From the NCBI GenBank assembly GCA_900239685.1, contig OENT01000024.1, forward strand, positions 286,420 through 350,419: DNA of 64,000 nucleotides, written 5' to 3'. The notes below the pieces were generated by a model. It did no database searches. It saw only the letters and a list, made by a program, of their open reading frames with translations, and was not told the DNA's origin. Position 1 is the stretch's first letter; every line of letters starts with the position of its first letter. Shown one piece after another: positions 23,372-34,378 of this stretch. The translations under genes and the position numbers were made by a program. The stretch comes from Rotaria macrura. Its lineage: Eukaryota > Rotifera > Eurotatoria > Philodinida > Philodinidae.

Positions 23372-25423
23372 ATGCTCGCGAAAATGATGATTCGAACGAT
23401 TTCGCACATTTTAAATTCTAACATGGCTCTAGTAAGGAAAAGTCGAACGGCCATGGATGTATTAAAATCTGATATTGCCTACATTTCAACGTTTTCAAAA
23501 ACAATCGATGACATGCTCGGTAGATAAACACAGCATATTTACGATGAAATTACATTTGCTTTCGTTTTTCTTGACCTTTTGAAGACGGTGGCATTCGTAT
23601 AGGTGTTATAACAGAACTATGCGGAAATCCAGGAAGTGGTAAATCAAATTTATGGTTTGTACGATTAATTATTGATTGAATTCAATTGAAATTGCTTTTT
23701 TTCCTTCTAATCTTTCAAATAGTACTCAATTATGCATTTCAGTACAAATGAAGTATGGGGTAACAACAAATGACACTGGAACAGTGATTTATATTGATAC
23801 AGAAGGAAGTTTTGTACCTGTAAGATTACAAACAATGGCAATGGCAGCAGAAGATCATTATAAGAATGAAAATAAAAATTCTACGAATACGAATTCAATT
23901 GAACAACTCCTAAAAAATGTAACTTATTTTCGTTGTATAAATGTAGCGGAATTGATTGCATGTCTTATTCAATTAAAACAAATTATGACAACAGAACGAA
24001 ATGTTAAGTTAATCATACTCGATAGTCTTGCACATCCAATTCGAAGTGTTATCGACAATGATCATTTAACTCGTCACAAATATATAGTTAGAATCGTGAC
24101 AATGTTACAAAAATTAGCTTCTGAACATAATTGTGCTGTAAGTGATTATTGCCCAATGAAAGTGTTTGCTATATGAAGTATTTTTAGGTCGTTGTTGTCA
24201 ATCATATGATAGCTAAAATAGACTCACCAAAAACTCAAGCCTATTCTGCACCAGGTAATTATTGAATTTCAACAAAAACCTAAAGAGACAACATCATGGC
24301 ACATTGTATGTGCCCCGATGATAGAAATAATCGAAATATCTCTGTTTTATTTATCTAGAATGAGTCGAAACGTTATTTTTTTCTTGACTAGTCAATGTCA
24401 ACGAATGTCACCATAGAATTGTGTTTTCTGTCTTGAAACGAGTCTTTGATAGGTTCTATATTAGAATACTTCAGGTAAACAAATAATGTAGCGATCGAGA
24501 ATCATAATTAAAACACCTGATGGTAGTAAAATTCATTAAGTTCACTGCGTTTCTTATTAATCACTTCGATAACAGGTGGAAAATACTTTTATAGCATACT
24601 ATAAATGTATCGTTATGAATTGAAAAAAGATAGCACTACTTCCATCATACAAAAAAGTAATTATCAGTAATATTTGAAACTCGCCTATTTTCATCATAAT
24701 ACTAATAGTAATTTATTGATTATGCATTCAATTTGTTATTTGAATAGCTCTTGGTGATGCGTTTGGTCATATGTCTCAATTACGAATACAACTTTCATGG
24801 AAAATGAATAAACGAGAAGCACGTGTTCTTAAATCACCACATCTACCGGAATTATCAACATTTTTCCGAATTACCGTAAGCATACTTTTTCAAATCATTA
24901 CTATTGTGATAAATAAAATTTCTAATTACGTTGGCTGAATTATACGAATGTTTATGATAAAAAAAAATCAAAACTTTTCCATTCTACATCAATATAATCG
25001 ACTTATATTATCATTGTTTTCTTGTGACCAAAGTCTTCCTTCCATAAGAAACCAATTGTTGACTAGTACTTTTATTTCAGTACCTATTCTAAATCATAAA
25101 GAATTCGAAACAAAAACGAGTTAAAACATAAATACTTTTATGATTTAAGAAAGCATAGAAACGAATCAAATTAGAATAAGCTCTTCTCTTGAACAAGTCA
25201 AATAAGACAGACAGATGTTCAATGCGAGGAACCATTCGAGTAAAATCTTCATACATCAATTTTTCACCGTAAACATATTTATTTTTCCCTATGCATAAAA
25301 GAAATTATCAAAATACATGACTTTTTTCAATAGGATGATGGCATTCGTGACATTGATGAAACTGAACTCATGGATTATAATTCACCATCACAGGAAAATA
25401 TACATTCGATTTCAAACATGTAA
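23372..25423 (+). CDS. RAD51C: RAD51C-like recombinase paralogue
   Basis: Six exons join in phase to 305 residues: 23372-23519, 23585-23654, 23723-24137, 24188-24254, 24748-24875, 25334-25423. Walker A is GNPGSGKS at residues 63-70, then NLCTQLCISVQ; IDTEGSF follows; Walker B is LIILD at about 169-173. The C-terminal VVVVNHMIAKID (exon 4) and ALGDAFGHMSQLRIQLSW (exon 5), then SPHLPEL, match RAD51C (ALGESWGH). It is a RecA-fold ATPase assisting RAD51 in homologous recombination and Holliday junction processing. The N-terminal helix-hairpin-helix region of RAD51C (~80 residues) is absent: an in-frame stop lies just before the first ATG (23372; others at 23384 and 23423), so either an upstream exon is missed or the protein is short. 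The tail after the core is short and acidic. Assignment to RAD51C over other paralogues is fairly secure. Confidence 0.88.
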
Positions 25424-25430
25424 TCAACAT

Positions 25431-25503
25431 GGGGATGTAGCTCATATGGTAGAGCGCTCGCTTAGCATGCGAGAGGTATTGGGATCGATGCCCAACTTCT
25501 CCA
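25431..25503 (+). tRNA. tRNA-Ala (AGC)
   Basis: A 73 nt cloverleaf. Acceptor GGGGATG pairs with CTTCTCC plus discriminator A (one G-U and one T-T mismatch); D arm TAGCTCATATGGTAGAGC; anticodon stem CTCGC/GCGAG around loop TTAGCAT with anticodon AGC; T stem TTGGG/CCCAA. The A box is canonical. The B box GGATCGATGCC departs from GGTTCGANTCC, and the T-loop starts ATCGATG instead of TTCGANT, which may weaken TFIIIC binding. There is no encoded CCA beyond the discriminator. It starts 7 bp after the RAD51C stop on the same strand, so it lies in that gene's 3' UTR. Confidence 0.9.
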
Positions 25504-25788
25504 CAGTTTTTACTTTTTCTTCTATCATATATATACATCTATCTACTATTTATTAACATATCTCACTGGATTCGTTCGGATGTACGTATGTATTTTTTTT
25601 TAATTCTATTTTATTTGTGAAATTCGCTAAAACAAAAAAGACAATTCAAATGAAAACTGTAAGATAACGTAGATCGCTTGTTCTCTCTTTTATTTAATAT
25701 AACAATAAACCAGAAAAGATTAAGTTAAAATTATGTTAATGTTTCTATAATATCCGATGATAAAAGAACAAATGTTGATTATCCTTGA
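25504..25788. other. Convergent 3' flanks of RAD51C/tRNA and ARCN1
   Basis: Holds a minus-strand AATAAA (25689-25694), about 95 nt past the ARCN1 stop, as the likely polyadenylation signal. A T-run just after the tRNA could serve RNA polymerase III termination. Confidence 0.55.
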
Positions 25789-28253
25789 TTAAACGTATTC
25801 GTATTTTTCGACAATAAGTTGTGATTCATGGGAATAGGCAACCGATTTGCGATTGTCAACAGATTTAACATCAGCAATCTAAAATGAAAAAAAAAACATG
25901 GATTAATAGATAGAGTGCATTCGTTCTAATCTGATTGCTATGCATTACTTTTATATCACAATATGATGTTTCAGCAACAAAATCCACTTGAATAGGAAAA
26001 AAATCAGCTGATTTTCCGCGAACTGAAAATTCTAATGCTCCTTCAGAATTCGATTGATCAATAACAGGTAATGTCCATATTAATGTTGTTTTACGACTAT
26101 CGAACTGATAATCACCATCTATTTTTCCAATAACAGGCGTTTGTCCACCACCTCTGTAATAATACGAAATTTTAAAGCTAATCATATCTACTTTTATTGT
26201 AGCATTATTCTTACGGTAATGGTACCATTATTTGAACATCTTTTAAAACGAGATTTGGATTTTGTAATTCATATTCAATATTAACATCACAGCCACCATT
26301 GGCAGTTTCATTCGGCCAACAATTAACTAGAAACAATGTGTCATAGTGAAGAAAAAAGATAAGTCAACATGCATTTGAAAAGTCTCTGTACTTGTCAGCG
26401 GAATTTCTTTCGAATCGTTTGATGTATAACGCCATTTAAGTACACCAACTTCTTGATTAACTGGAAAAGGTCTATCGGAATTTTTCAAACCGATTAATGA
26501 TTCATTAGTGAATAACTTCTTGTCAATATTTGGATGTGTCTGCGCGGAAGAAAAACATTGAAAAATAAAATTCAATTTAAATTAAAAAAAATTATCATTC
26601 TATTCTAATTCTTTTCATTGACATCGTTGTTCTGCATCACAATGTAATCTAAGTTTTTTATTCAAAGTGATGATAAAAGACATGGTGCTCGTCTGAGCAT
26701 TAGCTTAATTTTGTCGAAGTTTATAATTACTCTTCGCAAAGAAAAGATAATGTAAATTCAATATTATCACAGTGTGACAAACAATAACAGAGAAGAGTTG
26801 TCTTTAGAATTTTATGAAACAATATATAATTGAATGACTATCGATGCTTTATCCTGAATGATTCACATGGAGAATGAGGTCTATGAAAGAGAAGAATTTT
26901 TTGAATTTACTTGTAATTGAATATTTCTGGTTTCCTTGTTATCGATGGCAACAAGAATACGTCCCTTTTGTTCATTTTTGACACGTAGCATAATCATGCC
27001 ATGAACTTCTAAATTTTCTAAACCACCATCACGACCACAACGTACTGTTACTTTTTCTTCTTGTTTCAAATGAATACTAAAGACAAATTGTAAGCAAAAA
27101 ATCCCACTTTTTTTTCACATGTAACTTACTCTCCTTTCTCTGTGTCTGATAAAGATATACTTTGTGTTTTATGTTTAGCAACAGCTCCGCCAGCACCTGA
27201 TATTACCGGAACATTGTTAGCAACGATTTCACCTTCCGACTTAAGTTGATCAACAAACGTTTCGACATTTTTTCCCTTGGTACCTAATTTCATGGCTTTG
27301 CCTGACGTACTTGGACGAATAGCAGATCTATTGAAAACAAATAGATAACCGAATAGTTTCAGTATTGAATTTTTTTCTTATTTCTAAATGTCAATAAATA
27401 CGTACGTAGTAGAGGTACTTGAATAGCTTACTGGTGTCGGTGTTATGTCTGGTTTGTTGTCTGCCGATGAACTATTATACATATTCGATGATATGCCTGT
27501 TGAACTTCCATAGGATTTCGGACCACCAACACGTTGTGCACGTTTTTGTAGATCGAGTTCTTTTGCCTTTTGTTTCATTCGATCTTTGGCTTCACGTTCT
27601 TGACACTAGACAATAAAAAGATGTTAGTTGTTTGTTGTATCATTATAGCACTATGATATAAAAAGAACCTGTCTCATAGCGTCGTGTACGCGTTCATCAT
27701 GAGAATCCATTTCAGTATATGTACGTATTTGTGCTAAATTCACATTTTCTTTATAACCTAATGCAACAATTTCATCAAATGCGGATAGTAATTCAAAAGC
27801 ATGTTCAAATATTTCTTTTTCATCGACTGTTTTACAATATTCTGGAATCTGTAACAATGAAAAAAGTCAGACGAGAAAGATTTGAAAATTTTGTTTGTTC
27901 TCAAAAAATGAATTATGAATAGTTACCACTCGAGAAAAAAGTCTTAGTGTTTCTAGATCTTCAAGTATATTGCTAGTTTTGGTCGTTAATAGAACCATAT
28001 AAAGTTTATCGAATGGTTGATAAACGTAACGGACAGTGTCTGTTTCTACGAATGTATGTTGTTTACCAGCACCAATCAATTTTGGAAACGAAGCAAGTAA
28101 ACCTTCAATACGTGAACGGGTCATTTCCACGAATTGTCGTGAGACAAGTGCTATTGAAAAATCAGAGAAATAACGTATTGTCAAGAAAACAAAAACTGTA
28201 TTCGATTTACGTTTGCCTGCTTTAGTACAAATCGATGCAGCGAGTAGGACCAT
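25789..28253 (-). CDS. ARCN1: Coatomer subunit delta (delta-COP, archain), complete
   Basis: Ten exons join in phase to 521 residues (human 511): 28253-28211, 28150-27927, 27848-27669, 27605-27406, 27327-27130, 27076-26911, 26539-26392, 26326-26215, 26153-25949, 25878-25789. The N-terminal longin-like domain starts [14 protein letters not shown] and runs through [33 protein letters not shown] and [19 protein letters not shown] Lys/Gln-rich linker ([19 protein letters not shown]) and a Ser/Thr-rich segment follow. The C-terminal mu-homology domain has [59 protein letters not shown] and [11 protein letters not shown], ending VEKYEYV. It is part of the COPI coat for Golgi-to-ER retrieval. The first intron site replaces the usual Ala-Ile after GK by Pro-Leu. 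An acceptor-like TTCTTTTTAG ends 14 nt before the ATG. Confidence 0.96.
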
Positions 28254-31200
28254 GTTGATTGAGTAATCTAAAAAGAATTATGTATATCCGAAGATAGTAA
28301 TAATATAGAGTCGAGTTGGCATGTTTGTTATTTTGTTTTTTTTTTCTTCGATCGGTGCGTCGGAGACACGCATTCGAGAAACCATGAGCCAATCAGAAAC
28401 GAGTCAATATTTATTTTATAGCCAATTATTATTTCCATGTTTCAAAAATGAGAAAATCATTCTTAATTTTTTTTCTCTGTAAGCATTTACCTATTTATTT
28501 GCCATTCAATTTGTGAATTTTGACGACTAGTTTAATTTTTCTTAATATATTTGATCCAATGGTGTTTCTATTGGAAAGATACGGCCTTGAATAACAAACG
28601 TACTGTCTCTAGTGCACAATACAACGTGCAAATAATTGAAGGTGATCCATACCATTTAGAAATACTATTGAGACGTACCGATTTATATTAATGGATGTAA
28701 CTAATAGACAACGATCAGATCATCAATACATTCAACGTATCATCTGTTTGAGTGTCTATGTCAAATACAACTAAGAAATCGTATTACAAGAGAAAAACAT
28801 TTCGAGTATTCAACTATTGTAACTATGTTGAATGAACGATTTTTTGAATTCAAATCATTTAAGAAGTTGTGTTAAATTTAAGAATCTATCGATAATATAA
28901 TGAAGATAGCAGTGGTTTATATCTGTGTAGATATGGATCTAAACAAAGAGTAGAATCTCACATTGCCAAGGTTTCAATTCGATGCAAGAAATCTTCTCAA
29001 TTTGATCTTCAATAATATTGTTGTGGGTCATAGACAAAAAATTCATTTAGAATTGAAGTCCAACTTTGACTATGTTTTAAAAGTTACGAAAACATTCGTC
29101 GATGAGATTTCGTTCATCCAATAAATTAAAACAAATATTTTTTTCAAATTCTCGTATCCGAACCAAGAATTTCGAACGAAAGAAAAGAACGGAATTCGTT
29201 AGAACTAAAATGATTTGATGACCATTAGTATCATCTATGAATCTTCATTCTTCTACCATTTTTGAATATTTGAATTTATTATTCAATGTTATTCAAGCCT
29301 TTTTTGTGCATCATATGAGCAATATATGAAAATCTATCAGTATTGAAAAATCCTTATTGAAAAAAGAACATTGCTGTAGATAATCTTGACGTTTGTAATA
29401 CTACTCGTCGGAACAGCATAAAAAATCAGGGTATTGGTCAATTGAAGAGTCTATGTATAGAAGAAACTCTGGCAGATGAATAATAGTTCATAATTAACTC
29501 ATTTCATATTTCTCTTCCCGAAATTATTGTTTTCAATTAAAAACATGTATGAACAATTTAGAGAAATGATCAATACAATACTTGATAATAACAGTACCGA
29601 TTACTTGGTATTAATTAAGTAGATTCCTATTTCAATTTTCCCTGAGTGATACTCGAACTTTGGTCACACAATTACATCCCCGCACAAATTTATTTAACGC
29701 TCGAATACATAAAGAAAAATCTCTCAGTAAGTCATAGAAAAAGATTTTCAATTAGAGGAAAAACATGGCGCGATGTCTTGATTATCTCGACGTGTTCGTT
29801 GTGATACTATATGGATGTGGAATTATTGAATCTTAACCGAAACATTGAAAATGCTTTGTGCAAGTCAAACTGTTCGAAATCGGGCAACAGCTGAATGAGA
29901 CTGAATAGATAGGAAATTCATTTTCAAAAAAAAGCAATATTAAAATTCGATCGAAATCGACATTAAATATTTGTTGGGGAGAGTTACTGTAGAATAAATG
30001 AATAGAACGGTATAAGGGTGCTGCAGTCATACGAATAAAAAACAAACATATCAGTTTGAACATAACAATCAAATATCATTCTATTCGAATAGCCAAAGTA
30101 AGTTTTGCTTCAATATGAAGGAGAGCAGGCATGATTCTTACATTCATTGTAAAAAATTTGTTCGTTAAATTTATTAAATATGCATATTGTTTCTTCAATA
30201 ACAACTAGAAGATGATGCTTCACAGAGGAAAAAGAAAACTTAATTGTTTGAGTGACTCCCATTAGATAACTGATGCTTTACTCTTCAAAACTTAAATAAT
30301 TGAAAAATTTCATCTTGAATATTGTTCTATTGAATCAATTTCAACTTTGTAAACAATGTCATCTTTTTCGATTGATTTATTTCTGGTTTAGTATCGATCG
30401 TCACTCGAAAATTAATTCAAATCAGCGTAGCTCATTCAATTGATGTCTTTCAAAATTCGTAATCAAATCTTCTTTCATTTAAAAATTTATTTATTTATAA
30501 ACACTTAGAATTCTAATGTTTTCCTAGCTCAGTTGAGTGTTCTATTATTATCATTTAGATTAGAAAATGTAAATGAATAAATGTAAGAAACATTGAATGT
30601 CATCAAAATAGATAATCACAATGTCTTAAATGTATTTAATTTATTGATGCACATGAAGTTGTATTTCTTAATATCATCAGGACATCACTAGTTCGCACGC
30701 TGCGACACTCTCGATAATGCAAAATACTGAAATGAGTGAGGCAGCATCAACATTTTACACTATCTTGATGGGTACGAATGATAAAAACATACATGCGTAT
30801 CGAAGAACGAAATTGAATTGTTTTTTTGTTTTGCTTTTTAGTGTCTAATAATGAATCGATCTCGTTTCGTTTGTGATAGACGAGGCTCATGACAATTCGA
30901 CGAAAAACAAGAGTAAGCAAAGAAATAGCACAAACGATATAATTTTGATTGTAATTATTTGGTCCGTTAATAGCGTCATTTTTGACGAGCTAGTTTTAAT
31001 GAGTATGACATTGTTTGATACATTTTAGTTGTTGGGAAAAAAACAAATCTGATCATTTGGAAGAAAAATATATCTTCATTTATTTTCTTTATCAAAACAT
31101 TCTCCTACCCATTAACTTTATCGGTAAGATAGAATCTGTGACTAATATTTTCACATTGGTAAAAACCATCAGAATAAACAAATTCGCCCTCATACTATTT

Positions 31201-31725
31201 TTGCTTTGTCAATTCGCAAATTGCATGTTGAAAACATTGCCAATTCTGAAACATATATTTACCATTCTGTCAAGTCAGTATATGACTAAATGAGTGATTG
31301 ATCAACTTGGTAAATAAGACAGTGAAATTTTTTAGACTGATTTCTATGCAATGATTTAGTGCAGGAAAGCAAGGCTTTGATTCATTTGATATCTATAAAA
31401 AATTGAGGGAATGAAGAATGTCAACGATAGAATACCGTAGTAGTCGTTTTCCATCGATGCGTCCTCGAACTAAACAGCTGAGAATTCTTAAAGTTTGTTT
31501 TTTTTTGTACAAATAAATATGTTAAAAGAACGGTTTCCTCAAATTTTGAACTCAAGTTTAATTATTTAAATATATCTTGACAGGAATATATGACTAAGTG
31601 TATTCCTCGTTAATGAAGAATTTGAACACGATAATATCAAAATTTTTTATTTTCTTCAGAATAGTATTGTGCAAATATTTGATCCCATTTTCAATTCAAT
31701 TGTTCAACTAACAAGCATTGTGCTA
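28254..31725. other. Intergenic, nothing firmly recognised
   Basis: A long AT-rich gap between ARCN1 and the caspase-like gene. Scattered short openings (for example 29833-30072, 31015-31293) lack motifs or splice partners. Confidence 0.5.
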
Positions 31726-32786
31726 ATGTTTTCGAAACAAGCTTTATCAATTGGTGTCAACGATTATGTACCAGAACGGTTTGCTTTACAACCGTGCATT
31801 AATGATGCCAATGATATTTCTAATGCTTTATCTGCAATCGGATTTAAGGTAAAGTGTGCAACTAATACTGACTTTAAATCAATGAAATTGGTAACAGATC
31901 GGTTTATTGATTCCATCCAACCTGGCTCTACTGTTTTATTCTATTTCTCTGGTCATGGCGTTCAGCATAATGGTAACAATTATTTGATACCCAAAGATGC
32001 GACTGGAGTTTGGGCGGGTAATGTGGCATCGCATTCAATCGATGTTCAACAACTCATTGATGCAATGCATAGAAGACAGCCGAGAGTTACAGTATGCATA
32101 CTAGATTGTTGTCGAACAAGTCCGCCACCAGAGCCATGGGATGGGAAGCGTCCAAACGGTTCCACTTTTCCTGGAATGAAGGCAGGTCTTGCACCAATGC
32201 GAGGTCCACCATCAACAATTATTGCTTTTGCGTGTGCAGCAGATGCCGCAGCTTCTGCTCAATCGAAAAATAATCGAAATAGTTTATATACGTATCATTT
32301 GCTTCATTATGTTACAAAACCGAATATCGATATTGAAACCGTTCTGAAATATGCTGCTGTAGGTTGCCAAAGAGAATCTGGCCATGATCAAGTACCATTT
32401 CGATACAGTAGTTGCAATGAAATGATTTGTCTAACAATGAATAGCAAACTCAATGGACTGAGCCCACCGACACCTCTCTATCGAATTCTTAGTGCACGTA
32501 AGTTATTTACTTTGAATTTAGCGTAGATAGACTTTATTTCAATGTAAATTTAGCTCCAGTACCCAGACATCTAGCAATGCCAAGAGCATTAAATGTTCAA
32601 CATTCACAACCACATCCAAAACGTTTTCGCAGCCCATATAATGAAATAAATGGCATATCAACAGCTAATTTTCCTGTCGGTAGATATCAACCAGTACCTA
32701 TGTTCAGATTTCCTTGGCAACCTATTCATCCGACTCATCGATTTCCAATGCGTGATCGAAACTACGTTAGTTTTAAAAAACGTTAA
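31726..32786 (+). CDS. Caspase-like peptidase C14 (paracaspase/bacterial-type p20 domain)
   Basis: Two exons, 31726-32497 and 32554-32786, make 334 residues. The p20-like fold is clear: ALSIGVNDY at the first strand, the NDANDISNAL helix, GFKVKCATN, then LFYFSGHGVQHNGNNYLIP with catalytic His77, and VCILDCCR with catalytic Cys at about 128/129 (the second Cys aligns with the usual D-x-C-R). Later segments AFACAADAAAS and SLYTYHLLHYV fit the p10-like half. The NYLIPKDA after the His is typical of paracaspases and bacterial C14 proteins, which cleave after basic residues, not of classical Asp-specific caspases. The C-terminal 80 residues are Pro/Arg/Phe-rich low complexity with no domain. The start was chosen at MFSKQALSIG because family members start near this strand; an in-frame ATG also exists at 31669. 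Substrates unknown. Confidence 0.85.
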
Positions 32787-33278
32787 AAGTAAACTCTGCT
32801 TTAACATTCCTACTATAAAAAAGATGTCACTTATCTAATAAACAGACAAATCGATGTAAATCAGTGTTTTAAAAATAAAGAAGACTAACTGTCTAACGAC
32901 AGTTCGAAATCATGCCCAAGTAGCAGTATGAGGTCTTAATTCCACTTCTACTATTTTATGTATGACAATTTATGTAGTCCCAAGTTTTTTTTTTCGTCTA
33001 ACAATGTAAAAATTCTATAATCAATGACCAAGGAAAATCCATATAACAACATGCAAGAAAAGAATGAATGTATAGGAAAATTAGGCAATTACAACATAAA
33101 TTATGAGAAAACGATAGTCATGTTACATGACAGTATATGAGAAAAGAAGAACATAAGAAGAGTCACTGATCCACATTCCATCACCATTTCCAAGAATTTC
33201 CGGTAAAACCTTTTCATCTCTACTTCTGCTTATTCTTTTTAGGAAATTTTTGATTTTAGGAATAGACGAAACATTTCT
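32787..33278. other. Intergenic, nothing recognised
   Basis: 3' flank of the caspase-like gene, up to the long inverted repeat. Confidence 0.5.
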
Positions 33279-34378
33279 CTATCGATTCATGTGCTTTTCA
33301 CTAGCTATTTTTAAATGTCACTTTCAACTCTTTTTTCTGAAAAAGAATCAAGTTTTCACGTTGTGTAATAATGTCGAGTAACTTTATTCCATCACTCCAG
33401 CTATTCTTGTTTTCTTAATTCATCACACAATAGAAAATGCATGGGAAAATATTCACGATCCGACAAAAATATCTGGATGCTACTGAAAGTACAGAATTTC
33501 GTAGTGAAGTTGGCATAAGAAATGAAGTTCAATATAAAACTCATCTGTAGGTATAAAAGACAGAAATTTTTTATATCGTCATTTTGTATCATTCATCTGT
33601 ATTAGTAGCAAATGTTTCAAAATTATTCCATAAGTGAAAAAGAATGGTAATCAGAATTTCATCACTCTATAGTGAAAGTATTTTTATTTTAAATAAATAA
33701 TAATGAAAATTTATTACGTAGCTAGACTACAACATAAAGACTTTCGACTTTTTAAGAAATGAAATTTTCAAAACATGATAGCTTCAGTTAAGAAAGAGAA
33801 ACCATTTCTTCGACTATAGAATTACGCTGGTAGCTTTTATTGTAAAACAATTGATAAAATGAAATTTACATGTGTGCAAATTAAAATTGGATCCACCTAT
33901 TGTCTCGCATGTAACATAACTACACAGTTGTGATTCTGCAGCTTGTTCAATATTTTGTTTCCCATATTTGTGTAAAAACTCATCCTTTTTGTTACGGCTC
34001 AATGAAAAAAATGCTAAATGTACAGTAAGAAGTCTTAGAAACAGCGCTATTGTTTCAGAAGAATAAATTACAATAATAAAAGCTCAGAGTTTTGTGTCTG
34101 TTATACCTACAGATGAGTTTTATATTGAACTTCATTTCTTATGCCAACTTCACTACGAAATTCTGTACTTTCAGTAGCATCCAGATATTTTTGTCGGATC
34201 GTGAATATTTTCTCATGCATTTTCTATTGTGTGATGAATTAAGGAAACAAGAATAGCTGGAGTGATGGAATAAAGTTACTCGACATTGTTACACAACGTG
34301 AAAACTTGATTCTTTTTCAGAAAAAAGAGTTGAAAGTGACATTTAAAAATAGCTAGTGAGAAGGACAGGAGTCGATAA
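33279..34378. repeat. Long near-perfect inverted repeat with ~530 bp spacer
   Basis: Left arm 33279-33562 and right arm 34095-34378 are reverse complements. Over the inner ~260 bp only about four or five differences are visible (for example TAATAATG/TAACAATG, TGTTTTC/TGTTTCC, CATGGGAA/CATGAGAA). The outer ~18 bp is more diverged. The spacer 33563-34094 has no recognised gene. A transcript across it would form a ~280 bp duplex. No target duplication was found at the ends, so its origin (mobile element or local inverted duplication) is open. Confidence 0.9.

Noticed and set aside
28550..29500. Possible leucine-rich or F-box remnant
   Set aside because: Some coding-like phrases on the plus strand, but stops are dense and no repeat periodicity is visible.
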